In this document: positions 31,403 to 41,498 of the stretch, piece after piece | How positions within the stretch are numbered: position 1 is the first letter of the stretch | How the letters are laid out: each line of letters starts with the position of its first letter | Assembly (NCBI GenBank): GCA_036927565.1 | Contig: JAYESD010000001.1 | Coordinates: 7,936,001-8,000,000, forward strand | Origin: Tuctoria greenei | Lineage: Eukaryota > Streptophyta > Magnoliopsida > Poales > Poaceae | Reading direction: 5' to 3' | Length of the DNA: 64,000 nt | The notes under the pieces: model-generated | Told to the model about the DNA's origin: nothing | Databases searched by the model: none | Seen by the model: only the letters and a program-made list of their open reading frames with translations | Made by a program: the position numbers and the translations under genes

Positions 31403-33521
31403 TCAGTTTTTGATTTTAGGCACCCAAGCTAACTTAGGTCCTTGTATGTGTGATACAAGTGTTTTTGGGACCCAAAGTTGCTTGGGAAGCTTCCCCTTCA
31501 TGCCCTTCATGTCCTTGCCAATGAACCTTGCCTTCACCTTGTCATCTACTTTACTCAAGAGATAATAGTGATCATCAAAGGTGGACTTGTAGTTAGTAGG
31601 CAATTTTGGGGAAGACTGGTTAGGAAGAGGACACTCCCTTGTACGGTGACCGGTGACCTTGCAATGTTGGCAATAAGAACCAACTTCCTTGATGAAGCTT
31701 GTTTTAAGCTCCGGTGAGGGCACATTTCCTTTGTTAGGCACCGGTAAGGATCCAAGTCCTCTCTTGTTGAAGGACTTTGCTTGTTGGAAGAGGATTTCTT
31801 TGTGCTTGACTTCTCCCTTAGATAGTCTTGCCACACTAGTGCAGAGACTTTCAATTTCATCCATCAAATCCTTCTCCCTAGCATTCTCTTTCAAAGGCAA
31901 AGACTTATGCAAGACATTAGTGGCATGTGAAACAATGGATACCTTATCATTAAGGGTTTCTTTCTTTATGGTTTTCAATTCTTGATCAATGACTTCATAG
32001 GCAAGGTTAAGTACTTGATTCTCTTGAATTAACTCATTGTGCTTTCCCAAGAGTGCTTTGTGTGCTAAGTCAAGCTCATGATGATCTAGCTTGATTTGAG
32101 CCTTATCCTCCTCAACTTGCTTGACATGAGATTTGAGCGTGTCATGCTCCTTAAGTATGCTTTCATACTTGTTAAGCAAATCGAGGTTAGCACTCTTGAG
32201 CTTAGCACAAGCTTCTTCAAGAGCCTTGACCTTACTCTTTTCCCTTTTAATGATAGTGTGGTATTCATTTATCATTGTACCTAAGTCATCGGGGGAAAGC
32301 TCATCATCGCTAGAGTCATCACATACCTTGGTGTTACCTTTTGCCATGAGGCACATGGGAGGTGGACGAAGAGATGAATCATCATTGTTGGCAATGGCAA
32401 GGCCGGCCAAGCTCTCTTCTTCAGCTTCACTCTCTTCATCACTAGATTCTTCGTCGGTGATCCATTCATTTGCCTCACACATGAACACCTTTTGTGGACA
32501 TTTTCTCTTCTTTGGAAAGAGGTTTGCCTTTTTCATACTTCTTCTTCCCAAAGAATCTTGGCTTGGGCTTGACCTCTTCTTCAACATCCTCACTATCCTC
32601 AAGCTTGCGATGCTTGCCCTTGTGGTTATCTCTTCTTTTATCCAGTTTTGGACAATCATAGGAGATGTGACCTTGATCACCATAGTTATAGCAGGTCTTG
32701 TTGTCATTTTTCCTTGGTATAAATGCTTTCTTTTTGGGATCAAATTTGTATCCCTTCTTGGCAATCTTGGAGTTCAAGCGAGAGAATTTTCTCATCATCA
32801 ATGCAAGCTCATCATCGTCATCTTCACTTGATGCTTGCTCTTCTTCACTTGATCTAGGCTCAATCACTTTCTTTTTCTTGAGATTTGTTCTCTTGGTGGA
32901 ATCCTTTAGAGCAATTGTCTTTGAAGATGATTCCTCGATCATCCCAAGCACACTCATCTCATGAGCGCGAATCTCTCCAATAAGTTTAGAAACTTCAATG
33001 TGATCAAGAGATTCATTTTGAAGCATGGAGTTGATGATGTTGTACTTTAGGTTAGGAAGGAGCATGAAAATCTTGCGGTTGATGAGTTCCTTGCCGAGAG
33101 GAGCAATATCAAGAGCATTAATTTCCTCAATAAGAACATTCAAGCGAGAAAATATTTTATTGACATTCTCATGAGGTAGCATTTTGAACTCATCATATTT
33201 GGCCTTAAGCATGTGATACTTTAGTTCTTTAACGCAAGAAGAACCCTCATGAATTTCAATCAAGCAAGCCCGAATTTCACAAGCTTTTTCTTTGCTAGCA
33301 ATCCTAGCAAACACATCTTGACTAATGCATTCGTAAATAGTATTTCTAGCCTTGGCATCCCACTTGATTTGATCACCTATGTAGTTATGCTCACCAAACC
33401 CCGCATGGGTTGCTTCCCATACCTCGGGAGCAATAGACTCTAGATAAGCACGCATACGTGCTTTCCAATAGGCAAAGTTCTTGCCCTCGAAGATGGGAAC
33501 CGAACCCCCAATCTTGGCCAT
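31403..33521 (-). pseudogene. E2 gag
   Basis: The ATG is at 33521 (MAKIGG...). The capsid-like domain spans about residues 10-210. The first knuckle is C-Y-N-Y-G-X3-H, with the second Cys changed to Tyr. A 1-bp frameshift in an A-rich run near 32510-32530 splits it. The C-terminal frame continues with an acidic segment, a long coiled coil (about 32300-31950), a second intact CCHC (about 31675) and the conserved tail. The stop is followed by a pyrimidine-rich tract ending TAG. Confidence 0.85.
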
Positions 33522-33568
33522 TTTGGCTCTCTAGCGGTGAAGCTAGAATGATCCAATGAGCAGCCTCG

Positions 33569-33581
33569 CTCTGATACCAAT
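33569..33581 (-). other. Primer-binding site (initiator tRNA-Met), E2
   Basis: Reads ATTGGTATCAGAG on the minus strand, directly next to the LTR end. Confidence 0.9.
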
Positions 33582-35044
33582 TGTAAGGATCGAATGCCCA
33601 AGAGGGGGGGTGAATTGGGCTTCTTTTTAAAAACTAAAGCAATAAAAACTCAACTACTAAAAGCCCAATTCCCTATGCAAACAACCTATGCATTCAAGTG
33701 AATAATAAGTTTGCGGTATATGAAATGCATAAGTATAACGGAAAAGGAAGAGTATACAAACTCCCGAGAAGACACGAAGACATGGTGATTTATCCCGTGG
33801 TTCAGCAAGATCATCAAGACCTTCCTACGTCCACGTTGTGGCACCCTCCAAGGGTGTAGCCACTCCCAAGTCACCAAGACTAGGGATCTCACTAAGAGTC
33901 TCCGTTCACCATCTCCGGCAAGGTGGAGCTCAAGCCTTCTACAAGTTTGATCTTCCGGGCTTCCACAACCGACTTGGCAAGCTCCGGAAGGATCTCTCCG
34001 ATCACCGGCTGATACACGGTGAATGCAATCACCAAGAGACACTCACTTACATCTCTCACTATACTAGAGACTCCAATCACAAAGAATGGAAGCACACAAG
34101 CATCATCTCTAGTAAGTTCTAGCCTATCTCTTGGTGTACAAGTGGTGTAAATGATGTGGAAGTGGTTGTTCAACGTCTTGAATGCTTGATAATGTGTAGA
34201 GTAGCTCAGGGCATCAAGACTTATCTAAATTACTAGTTGAAGGGGTACAAATAGCTTGCTTCCACGAGATAGCCATTGGAAAAGTAGGCTGACATCACTG
34301 TTCTACAAACACCGGATGATCCGATGTTCTCCCTTCAGCTGTCATTGGTCGAATACAAATTAGCTGAGGTCACTATGTCATATATGACCGTTGATCGACC
34401 GATGTTGTATACACCTGTACATCGGATAATCCGGTGACACTTGGTCCAGGATGGTCCAGAAATAATGCTTACTGGAATGATCGACTGATGTGGCATATTT
34501 GTACATCGGATTGTCTGGTATTACTTAGTCCAGGGAAATTGCTTACTGGAATGATCGACCGATGTAACACATGCTTCAACATCGGATGATCCGGTGTATA
34601 CCCAAGACTGAGGTCTTTTTCTGCTGCAGAGCCAACTCGATCAATGTAGTTTTTTTCTGGATACATCGGATGATCCAGTGAGTTGATTTCGTCTACTTCG
34701 AGTTGTTCTAAGTGATTCTTTTGGAATTTGTCCGAGTTACCTCTTAGACATTGGTTTGAAATGTTCTTCTGATGATGACTAAGTCTCGTGTGTTGTCAAT
34801 TTTGATGGAATAATTTTGACATATATGTTTTTTCTTTCAGTCTTCATGAAAATCGATTGACCTCGTAAAATAGTTTGTTGAGGGGTCTCCAATTGTATCC
34901 AATGAGCACTAGATGATATAAATATATATTTCATTAAGTGTGATGAGTTATATGAGAGGCCTTGCATCCACAAACTTATTAGTGATATCCAACGGTTGTC
35001 ATTAATCACCGAAACCATACCTTATGGGGGCCTAGATGCTTTCA
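33582..35044 (-). repeat. 5' LTR of Sirevirus E2 (1463 bp)
   Basis: On the minus strand it begins TGAAAGCATCTAGGC and ends CGATCCTTACA. About seven quasi-palindromes of the CATCGGATSATCCGATG type lie at 34305-34680. Same family as the solo LTR 62151-63516. Confidence 0.9.
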
Positions 35045-35045
35045 G

Positions 35046-35605
35046 TACCGTCGAAGCTACAAAGCTCCAACAAACCCCGGGGGGCCCACCATCGATGTTC
35101 TACACGTTGGCAGTGGGCGCTTTCGAAGCTACAAAGCTCTGACAACCCTTAGGGGGCCCGACGTCGACATCTCTAAGCGTCGACGGTGGGTGTCGTCGGA
35201 CATACCAAGCTCCAACAACTCTCAGGGGGCCCGCCATCGACGTTTCTAAGCGTTGACAGTGGGCACCGTCGGACCTATCAAGCTCCAACAACTCCCTGGG
35301 GGCCGCCCTCGATGTTTTACGCGTTAACAGTGGGTGACATCGGATCTACCAAGCTCCAACAATTCCCAAGAGGCCCATCATCGATGTTTCTAAGCGTTAA
35401 CAGTGGGCGTTGTCGGACCTACCAAGCTCTGACAACTCCCAGGCGGTCCGCCGTCGACGTTTCTAAGCATTGGCAGCGGGTGCCGTCAGACCAACCTAGC
35501 TCCGACAACTCCCAGGGGGCCCACCGTCGATGTTTTTAAGCGTTGATAGTGGGCACTGTCGGACCTACCTAGCTCCAGCAACTCTTAGGGGTCCGCCGTC
35601 AACAT
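35046..35605. repeat. Tandem array, about 7.7 units of 73 bp
   Basis: Units run from (C/T)AAGCTCCAACAACTC through a GGGGGCCC core to GTCGGACC, with 10-25% divergence between units. Each contains GTCGA(C/T) and AAGCGTTGACAGTGGG-like blocks. Arrays in the 3' untranslated region are common in Tat elements. The ORFs that run through the array are by-products of the repeat. Confidence 0.92.
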
Positions 35606-35859
35606 AATAAAGGGTCCCTGGAGATGTCAGAACTTAGAGCTATCGTTTCGGCTACGAGCGAGAAGTGAAGTCATCAAGACATTGTCAAATCCTATTGGTA
35701 CATGTTCGCAGTCAAATTATGTACATCTACCAGGGGGGCAACAATATAAAGGACAATGCATTGAAGACACACAAAAAAAATGGAATTCATTCATTCAAAA
35801 GATTGGATTTTATTGATTCAAAGTGGGGGAATTACAAGTGAAGATAGAAGAAAAAAGAT
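35606..35859. other. Tat 3' region without recognised features
   Basis: AT-richer sequence between the array and the aORF stop. On the minus strand it would be the 3' untranslated part of the aORF transcript. No clear signal was identified. Confidence 0.4.
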
Positions 35860-38800
35860 CTAGCTACTAGAGGTCCTATGGAAAAATGAGGCAACTTTTT
35901 CGGCATCTTCTTGCACGCTGGCCCTGGCGCTAAAAACAACGGGACCTTCAATCACCGGATCTAAAGATAGTTGGGGGTCCCAGCTTTTGAAACACGTCAG
36001 CACATAGTCGGCGACGTTCTTGGCCAGAGACTTCCCTTCCGTCTCCAGTTGGTCGACGATTACGTCACTCATTGCGTCCACCTTGTTGCCAGTAGAGCCC
36101 AACGCCACCAATGTCTTGTCCAGCTCCAGCTTCGGGTCATCCGAACGTAACGGACTGAAGCCAAGTGGCACCAGAGATTTGTTGGCTCGCCCCAGTAAGT
36201 CCCAAACTCGTTGGGACTGTTGCTCTCAGACTTCTCAGTTCCTCTAGTGACCTTCTACCGGTTGCAAGCTCCGAACTCTCCCATGCGAGGCGCTCAACCT
36301 CCTTAGCATGTTTCTGGATCCTTTCGGCCACATGCTTTTCTCGATCAGCAAGCTCCATCTCTCGAAGGTGGATGCAGATTCGACGGTCCGCCAGGTCCTT
36401 TTCTCTGCCTTTCATTCTTTCCTCCCGAGCGAAGATGTCAGTCTCTCTCTTGGAGAATTCTTGTCCCACCTGCCAAATCCTCTCTTTCTCTTGAACACAA
36501 TGTTGTTCAAACTATTTGGCACAATCAGCCAAACTGTGCTCTCCCAGTGACAGCTCTGGGCGAGCTCCTGATCCCTCTTCAGGAGATCTTCCTGTTTCTC
36601 CAAGAGCTTATCCTCCCTCTCGTCGAGAGCTTCCCGATGCTTGAGAAGTACTTCATTTAGCTCATTGAGGTTGTCCTGATGATCATCAACAGCCTCATTG
36701 GTCTCCTTAGCATACTCGAAGATCTCCTGAGTGTTCTCATCGAGGGCCTTGATGGCAGCCTCTCGCTCATTCAGCATGCAGTCGTACCGTGCCACATGGG
36801 CCTTCTCCTTCTCCAACCATTCTCGCTAGTCTGCCAGCCTCGACTGTGTTAGCTTCGTCTCGAAATGAAGCCTGTAGTGCCAATGCCTTAAGGTGTTGTG
36901 CTCTTCTTCGAGAGTCTTGCTCTCATAATCAACGGCGAGTTGGACTTGATGAAGATTTGAGCAGGCGTTGTCAATAGACAACGGTAGGGGAATTGACTTC
37001 AGGCCTGCCTGAAGCGCCTCCGCAAGCTCCAGTGGGTCTTCAAAGACAAATAATGGGTCCTACTTCACTAGAGTGGTCCCCTGTTGCTCCAAAGTGCTTG
37101 GGCCGCTTTCCAGGAGCTCTTCTGCGTCCGACACGGTCGAGGAAGGTCGCACAGTAGGAACTTCAACCTCCAAAGCTGATGAGGAAGGTTCCCCTGCCGG
37201 ATCCTCAACTGTTGGCTCAGTGGGTGGAAGACCTACCGCTAGCTCTTCTGGGTGCTTCGGCTCGCACATGGACACCTCCGGGGTAATCACCTTCAGGGCT
37301 GGCACTGTGGCTTCGTCCGGAGCTACCACCACCTCCGCCCCAGATGCAAAGACTTCAACTACCTCCGGTTCAGGTGTCAGAGCTTCAACTACTTTCTAGC
37401 TCAAGTGTTGGAGCTTCAGTTACATCCGGTTCAGGTGTCGGAGCTTCGGTCGTCTCTAGCTCCAGCGCCGGAACCTCAGCCGCTAGCTCAAAAACAACCG
37501 ACGCTTCTTCACGAGTCCCTCCCTCGTGGTTCGACACTACCACAGGAGCTTTTGGCGTTGTCATTAGGTCCAGTTCCACGACAGGTGGCACCGGAGCTCT
37601 CGTGTCTTCAGCCACCACTTGGAGGGACACAGGGATCAACGAAGAAGCCTCAGTTTGCACAACCTCCGTTGTTGCGGCAGGGGTTGAAGTTTCAGTGTTC
37701 TTCTTCGACACCCTGGAAGCAAAAGATCAAAAAATTCAAAACATGATAAAGATAAAAATAGCAACTCAAGGTGAGAAGACAATGCTTACCTTGGGAAGCT
37801 TCCACTCTAGTTGCTGCATAACTTCTTCTTCTGTGGCCCAGAGTCTGAGCCCACCGGACCTGGTGAGGCAGAGACCCCGGACTTCGGTCGGGAGCTTGCC
37901 GCAGGGGCTGGAGTGGCCTCAGCCAGGACCTCCCTCGGGTGGGAAGGACCTCCGGACCTGAAGCTAGCAGTCAGAACTGGAGTCGGGGTCGACTTGCCGA
38001 ATCTAGCGCCCCTCGTGGATGCCAACACTGAAGAAGGTGTGGCTACCGAAGCTCTGCTTGGCCGAGGGGGAGAGGCTGCTGGAGAGGGAGCCGACCTGAG
38101 GGTGCTCCCATTAGCATGTCTCAGCTTCCTCTTCCGCCTGGAAGATTTGGCCGGCTCCTTGCCCTTGCCAAAGTCGTCAACCTTCTGGCTTGGAACAGTG
38201 GGAGCCACCCTTTCCAAAGCTCCGAGAATAGAAATCCCAGCGGTCCCACGCTTCTCCACCAAGCCGAGGTCGTCCAACTCTGGCATTCTCTTCTGAAGCT
38301 CCCTCCTGAACTTTGGAACCATATTTAGAGGGAGGAAGGCCGCCGGCGGGGTCAAGGCATCTTGGGAGATAGCTCCGTGTTGAAGCTTCTAGAGATGGAG
38401 CTTCAAAGCCTCATCATCCAAGTTAGTCCAAAAACCAGCTTCGATTCAGTTGTGATCCATCTCGCTGTTGAAAGCCCATGCGGGCCACTCCCTCGTCTTC
38501 AGCAGAGCCCACCTGTTGACCAGGAAGTTGTCGAAGACTGTCCGAGGGGTCACTCCACCCTCCACACATTGCTGGATCCTGGTTAGGACAGGCTTGTACG
38601 CTTCAGACAACTCTGGAGCTGTATTCCAGACGTCGGTGCCGACATTGGGGATGATTGTAGGCAACTCCATCCTTTTGTGATGATCCATCGTGATGACCAC
38701 CGAATACTTCTTCCAGTTGTCCCACTTCCCAGAGGGGAAAGTCTTCAAGTACTTAAAGGGACAGTTCTTGCGCTTCACGAAGTAGTAGAAGCCGATCAAC

Positions 38801-39171
38801 TCAGTCCCCTTTCTGATAGTGTGGACCGTAAAGAAGGTCCGGAAGAGCTCGATGCTTGGCGTCACACTCACCCATATCTCGTAGAAGTGAACGAAGGTTG
38901 CCACTAGCAAGAATGAGTGAGGGTTGAGGTGATGAAGCTGGAGCCCGTAGAAGTCCAGCAACATCAAGAGGAAACTTGAAAAAGGCGGGATCAACTCCAC
39001 CATAGCGTACGTCGAGAAGTAGACGATCTCTCTGGCGCATTCCTTCTTGAAGGGAAGCTTGCCGAAGCTGATCGAGTTGTTGAAGGAGTCGCTGGACCAT
39101 CCCATGTAGGTCCGGACCCTCGACAAGTCCTCGTTGCTCTAGATCTTGCTGCGGGGAAGACCCATTTCCAT
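35860..39171 (-). pseudogene. Tat antisense aORF (Transposase_28-type), with intron
   Basis: A long extra ORF antisense to its element. The ATG is at 39171. The N-terminal 230 residues are the conserved part (YMGWSSDSFN, IPPFSSFLLMLLDFYGLQLHHL, FRTFFTVH, PSGKWDNWKK, FDNFLVNRWAL), which I match to the 'putative gypsy type transposon' (Transposase_28) family. A basic, S/P/A-rich linker follows, then an intron (37713-37789, GTAAGC...TTCCAG), an E/P/T-rich linker and a long charged coiled coil (36820-36170). Stops occur, e.g. TAG 39139-39141 and one after the conserved domain near 38446, plus frame changes in the coiled coil. The function of this family is unknown; I do not infer transposase activity. 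Confidence 0.8.
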
Positions 39172-39697
39172 CGTGGCAAAGTGGACCGAAAGTTGAAAAA
39201 GCTAAGCAAAGGTGGGGAGGTTCTGAGCGCAAGTTCGAATGAAAGCGTAAAGAATCATCAAACCGTGCAGGCTTTCCTTCTTAAGTAAGCCTCCACAACG
39301 CTTGGATGGAAACCGCGCGGGATCAAGATCTCATTTCAAAAATTTACCCCGTCAATGGCAAATGGGCCCAGGTCTACTTTGGCGAAAAAGTCGCACAAGG
39401 TGAACCGTTGTTATGATGGGAAGTTAGAAGCCCGAGGACGGTGGCCTAAGAGGGCGCTCGGAACCGATACGTTTTCGTGTTGGAAACTGGCGACCTTCAA
39501 TTGCGTGAGATCTGCACACTAGGATCTCACCCACCGCATTAAAGGGAGCCACATGGCAATGGCTTAATAGCAAACTGTCGTCCCAACAACCCAGAAAAAG
39601 AGCTTTGAAGCCACAACGCGGGAATCAAAGATGGCCCCACCTTTGGTAGAAAAACTTCACCCAGAGTGTTTCTGCCAGAGGTGGGCCCGGGGGCCAC
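39172..39697 (+). other. Tat sequence between aORF and 3' LTR, with polypurine-like tract
   Basis: Untranslated leader of the antisense ORF, and in element orientation the end of the internal region. 39680-39697 (GGTGGGCCCGGGGGCCAC) directly precedes the LTR and is the likely plus-strand priming region. It is conserved before the other three Tat LTR starts. Confidence 0.6.
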
Positions 39698-39829
39698 TGT
39701 CGATACCCTGCATACCGGGTACCCCACGATACTGCAAGAAAAGCCAAAGAGTTCCTATGTCCAAGTCAAAGACTTTCGAAGGCAACACACGTCTGACAGC
39801 ATTGGGCCCGCATCCCTCGTTTGGGTAGC

Positions 39830-40040
39830 TCTGATACTACCATGTGTCCAGCGGGACCGGACCTACATCCCTTCACACGGAAGCTCCGATCCCGCCACGT
39901 GTCTAGCAATCCTGGACCTAACCCCCAGTAGAGGGAAACTCCGGTGCTGCCACGTGTCGAGTGGCTCCGAACCTACCTCCCCGCAGAGAGAAGCTCTGAA
40001 GCTGCCACGTGTTGTACCTCCGGACCTAAGTCTGCAACGA
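39830..40040 (+). promoter_or_regulatory. Four-unit 55-bp ACGT-box array in Tat U3
   Basis: G-box type hexamers recur at 54-56-bp steps, about 280 bp upstream of TATAAAAGG. CACGTG cores bind plant bZIP and bHLH factors, so this is a plausible enhancer (inference). Confidence 0.7.
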
Positions 40041-40290
40041 CTACAAGATCTCCAACGACATAGACATTCAAGAGGCTATTAAACAGTCGTTACAAGACCT
40101 GATTAACATATCATAATTCAGCATTAATGACATACAATCAGAGGACCTTCAAGGCCGGTAACGCCACCATTAAGGCGTGTTATTACACTGTTAATCATAT
40201 TTAATACATATAGATCGTGTATTAGGTGATTGAATACCGTCGGGGCCACTTGTCAGGCCAGATAATTCCTATAATGGCCAACCCTTAGTA

Positions 40291-40299
40291 TATAAAAGG
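40291..40299 (+). promoter_or_regulatory. TATA box of the Tat 3' LTR
   Basis: TATAAAAGG preceded by TA. The same box is found on the minus strand in the three Tat LTRs at 55965-60937, which fixes their orientation. Confidence 0.7.
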
Positions 40300-40503
40300 G
40301 TTGATTCGCACGGTAGAACACATACAAACTCATCAACAATCACTCTGTGGAGTAGGATATTAGCTCAGGCGGCTCGAACCACGTAAAAATCCCCTGTGTA
40401 ACCGTCTCGTTCATAATCTTACGTGCGCTCCAACCGAATACGAACCTCCGCGGACTATGTTTTAGTAGTACCGGGGGGGAGTGTCCTAGTCCACACTTCA
40501 ACA

Positions 40504-40898
40504 ATATATATATACCCAGCTACCTCCAAATCGCCAACCCTAGCCGCCTGCCGCCAGACTCACAATCTCCACTCCAATCCCTATTCCATGGTCCCGCCTC
40601 GTTCCCAACCCTAGCCGTTAGAAAGCCAGGCGCACGGGTGCTCGACCGCGGGCTGCAGTGCTGCCCGACGGCGTGGGATCTCCTCTCTCGCATGCACTCC
40701 TCCCTCTCGCATCTCCCCACGCGCTCCTCCCTCTCGCCGAGTTGTCGTCGCTGGTGTTCGCTTGCTCGCTGCCGCCTGCCAGGGCCGCCGCACTGCCGCC
40801 CTCCACGTGCAAGATCCGCCACTCGCCATCACCCTACAACACCGCCGACCAACAGAGCAGTGAGGACTGAGGAGCAAGATTTCGCCAGGCATCATGCT
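40504..40898. other. GC-rich flank of the Tat LTR, nothing recognised
   Basis: Begins with an (AT)n run, then GC-rich sequence with several CCCTAGCC blocks. The open frames are short and mutually inconsistent; no gene is called. Confidence 0.4.
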
Positions 40899-41066
40899 GC
40901 GGATGCGGATTACCCGTGGGTAAAAAATACCCATGGGTAACGGGTACGTGTCACGGTTTTTACCCGTTGCGGGTAACGGGTACGATTTCAGGTATATATT
41001 TTATCTAACGGGTATGAGTATACACAGGTAATATCCACAAGTATTTTACCCGTTGCCATCTCTAAG
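40899..41066. repeat. Possible hAT-type non-autonomous remnant
   Basis: Multiple inverted TACCCGTGGGTA / GGGTAACGGGTA blocks. It ends ...TTTTACCCGTTGCCATCTCTA, whose complement (TAGAGATGGCAACGGG) resembles the terminal inverted repeat of a widespread plant hAT group. The left terminus is not seen, and no 8-bp duplication could be identified. Confidence 0.45.
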
Positions 41067-41498
41067 TACAGGCTACCTACTTCAGTGTCAGTCACTGCTT
41101 CTCTTTGTTCTTTTTTGCCATGTTATTAATTAGGAAATAAGCCCCTTTTACTCATATAATGTCATAGAAGTTCACTTCAACCTTGAGCTTTTAAACTGGC
41201 AATCTGAAGCATTCAATTTACAAAATCGATTTACCCTCAGCTCCTTTAAATTTAGTTTCTGCACAAGCCAAAGATGCGCCCGAGAAGTGAACCAAACGGC
41301 CGAACACTATGTGCGGGGCGGGCCTTACCACGTCATCGAGGCCCCCAAAGTTGGGTCTACCTGCTCGTCCCGTCCCAACCTCCCAAATTGAAATCGCTGG
41401 TATCGGTAACGACCAAAAAAAATTGAAATCGCTCTGCTCTGCTCCGCTCCCCTCGCCGGCCGTGCCACTCTCTACGCGCGCTCCGAAGCTCTCCATCC
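41067..41498 (+). other. Upstream region of the coiled-coil gene
   Basis: Changes from AT-rich to GC-rich towards the ATG at 41499, typical of a grass promoter/5' UTR. No clear TATA box was identified. Confidence 0.4.

Larger units (their letters stand above)
27988..35044 (-). mobile_element. Sirevirus E2 (Opie/Ji-like), 3' LTR missing
   Basis: Minus strand: 5' LTR (35044-33582), primer site (complement at 33569-33581), gag (33521-31403), pol (about 31400-28140), then 150 bp of 3' sequence up to the E1 insertion at 27988. The 5' LTR is the same family as the solo LTR at 62151. It inserted into the Tat element at 35045. Pol has at least four stops, gag one frameshift. Confidence 0.88.
35045..40503 (+). 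mobile_element. Tat-lineage Ty3/gypsy element, 3' half
   Basis: In element orientation (plus): tandem-repeat 3' region, an aORF on the opposite strand, polypurine tract, 3' LTR. Plus orientation is shown by TATAAAAGG at 40291 and the ACGT boxes upstream of it, both on the plus-sense side of the LTR. Grass Tat elements are known to carry antisense extra ORFs with a Transposase_28 domain before the 3' LTR. The gag-pol half is absent, cut at 35044 by E2. Confidence 0.8.
39698..40503 (+). repeat. Tat 3' LTR (806 bp)
   Basis: Starts TGTCGATACCC and ends ACACTTCAACA. It has four 55-bp units with CATGTG/CACGTG at 39841, 39897, 39951 and 40006, and a TATA box at 40291. The first 559 bp match 21553-22111. 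Confidence 0.88.

Noticed and set aside
35100..35539. ORFs through the 73-bp repeats
   Set aside because: They exist in both strands because the unit lacks stops; there is no protein similarity.
37073..38296. Plus-strand ORFs of 100-205 codons opposite the Tat aORF
   Set aside because: Shadows of the low-complexity S/P/E-rich aORF on the other strand.
38446..39171. Host gene with an intron (the aORF)
   Set aside because: Its three copies all lie next to Tat LTRs and carry stops, so it belongs to the transposon.
40423..40934. Several GC-rich ORFs on both strands
   Set aside because: Mutually overlapping, no domain, no splice logic; GC-rich flank sequence.
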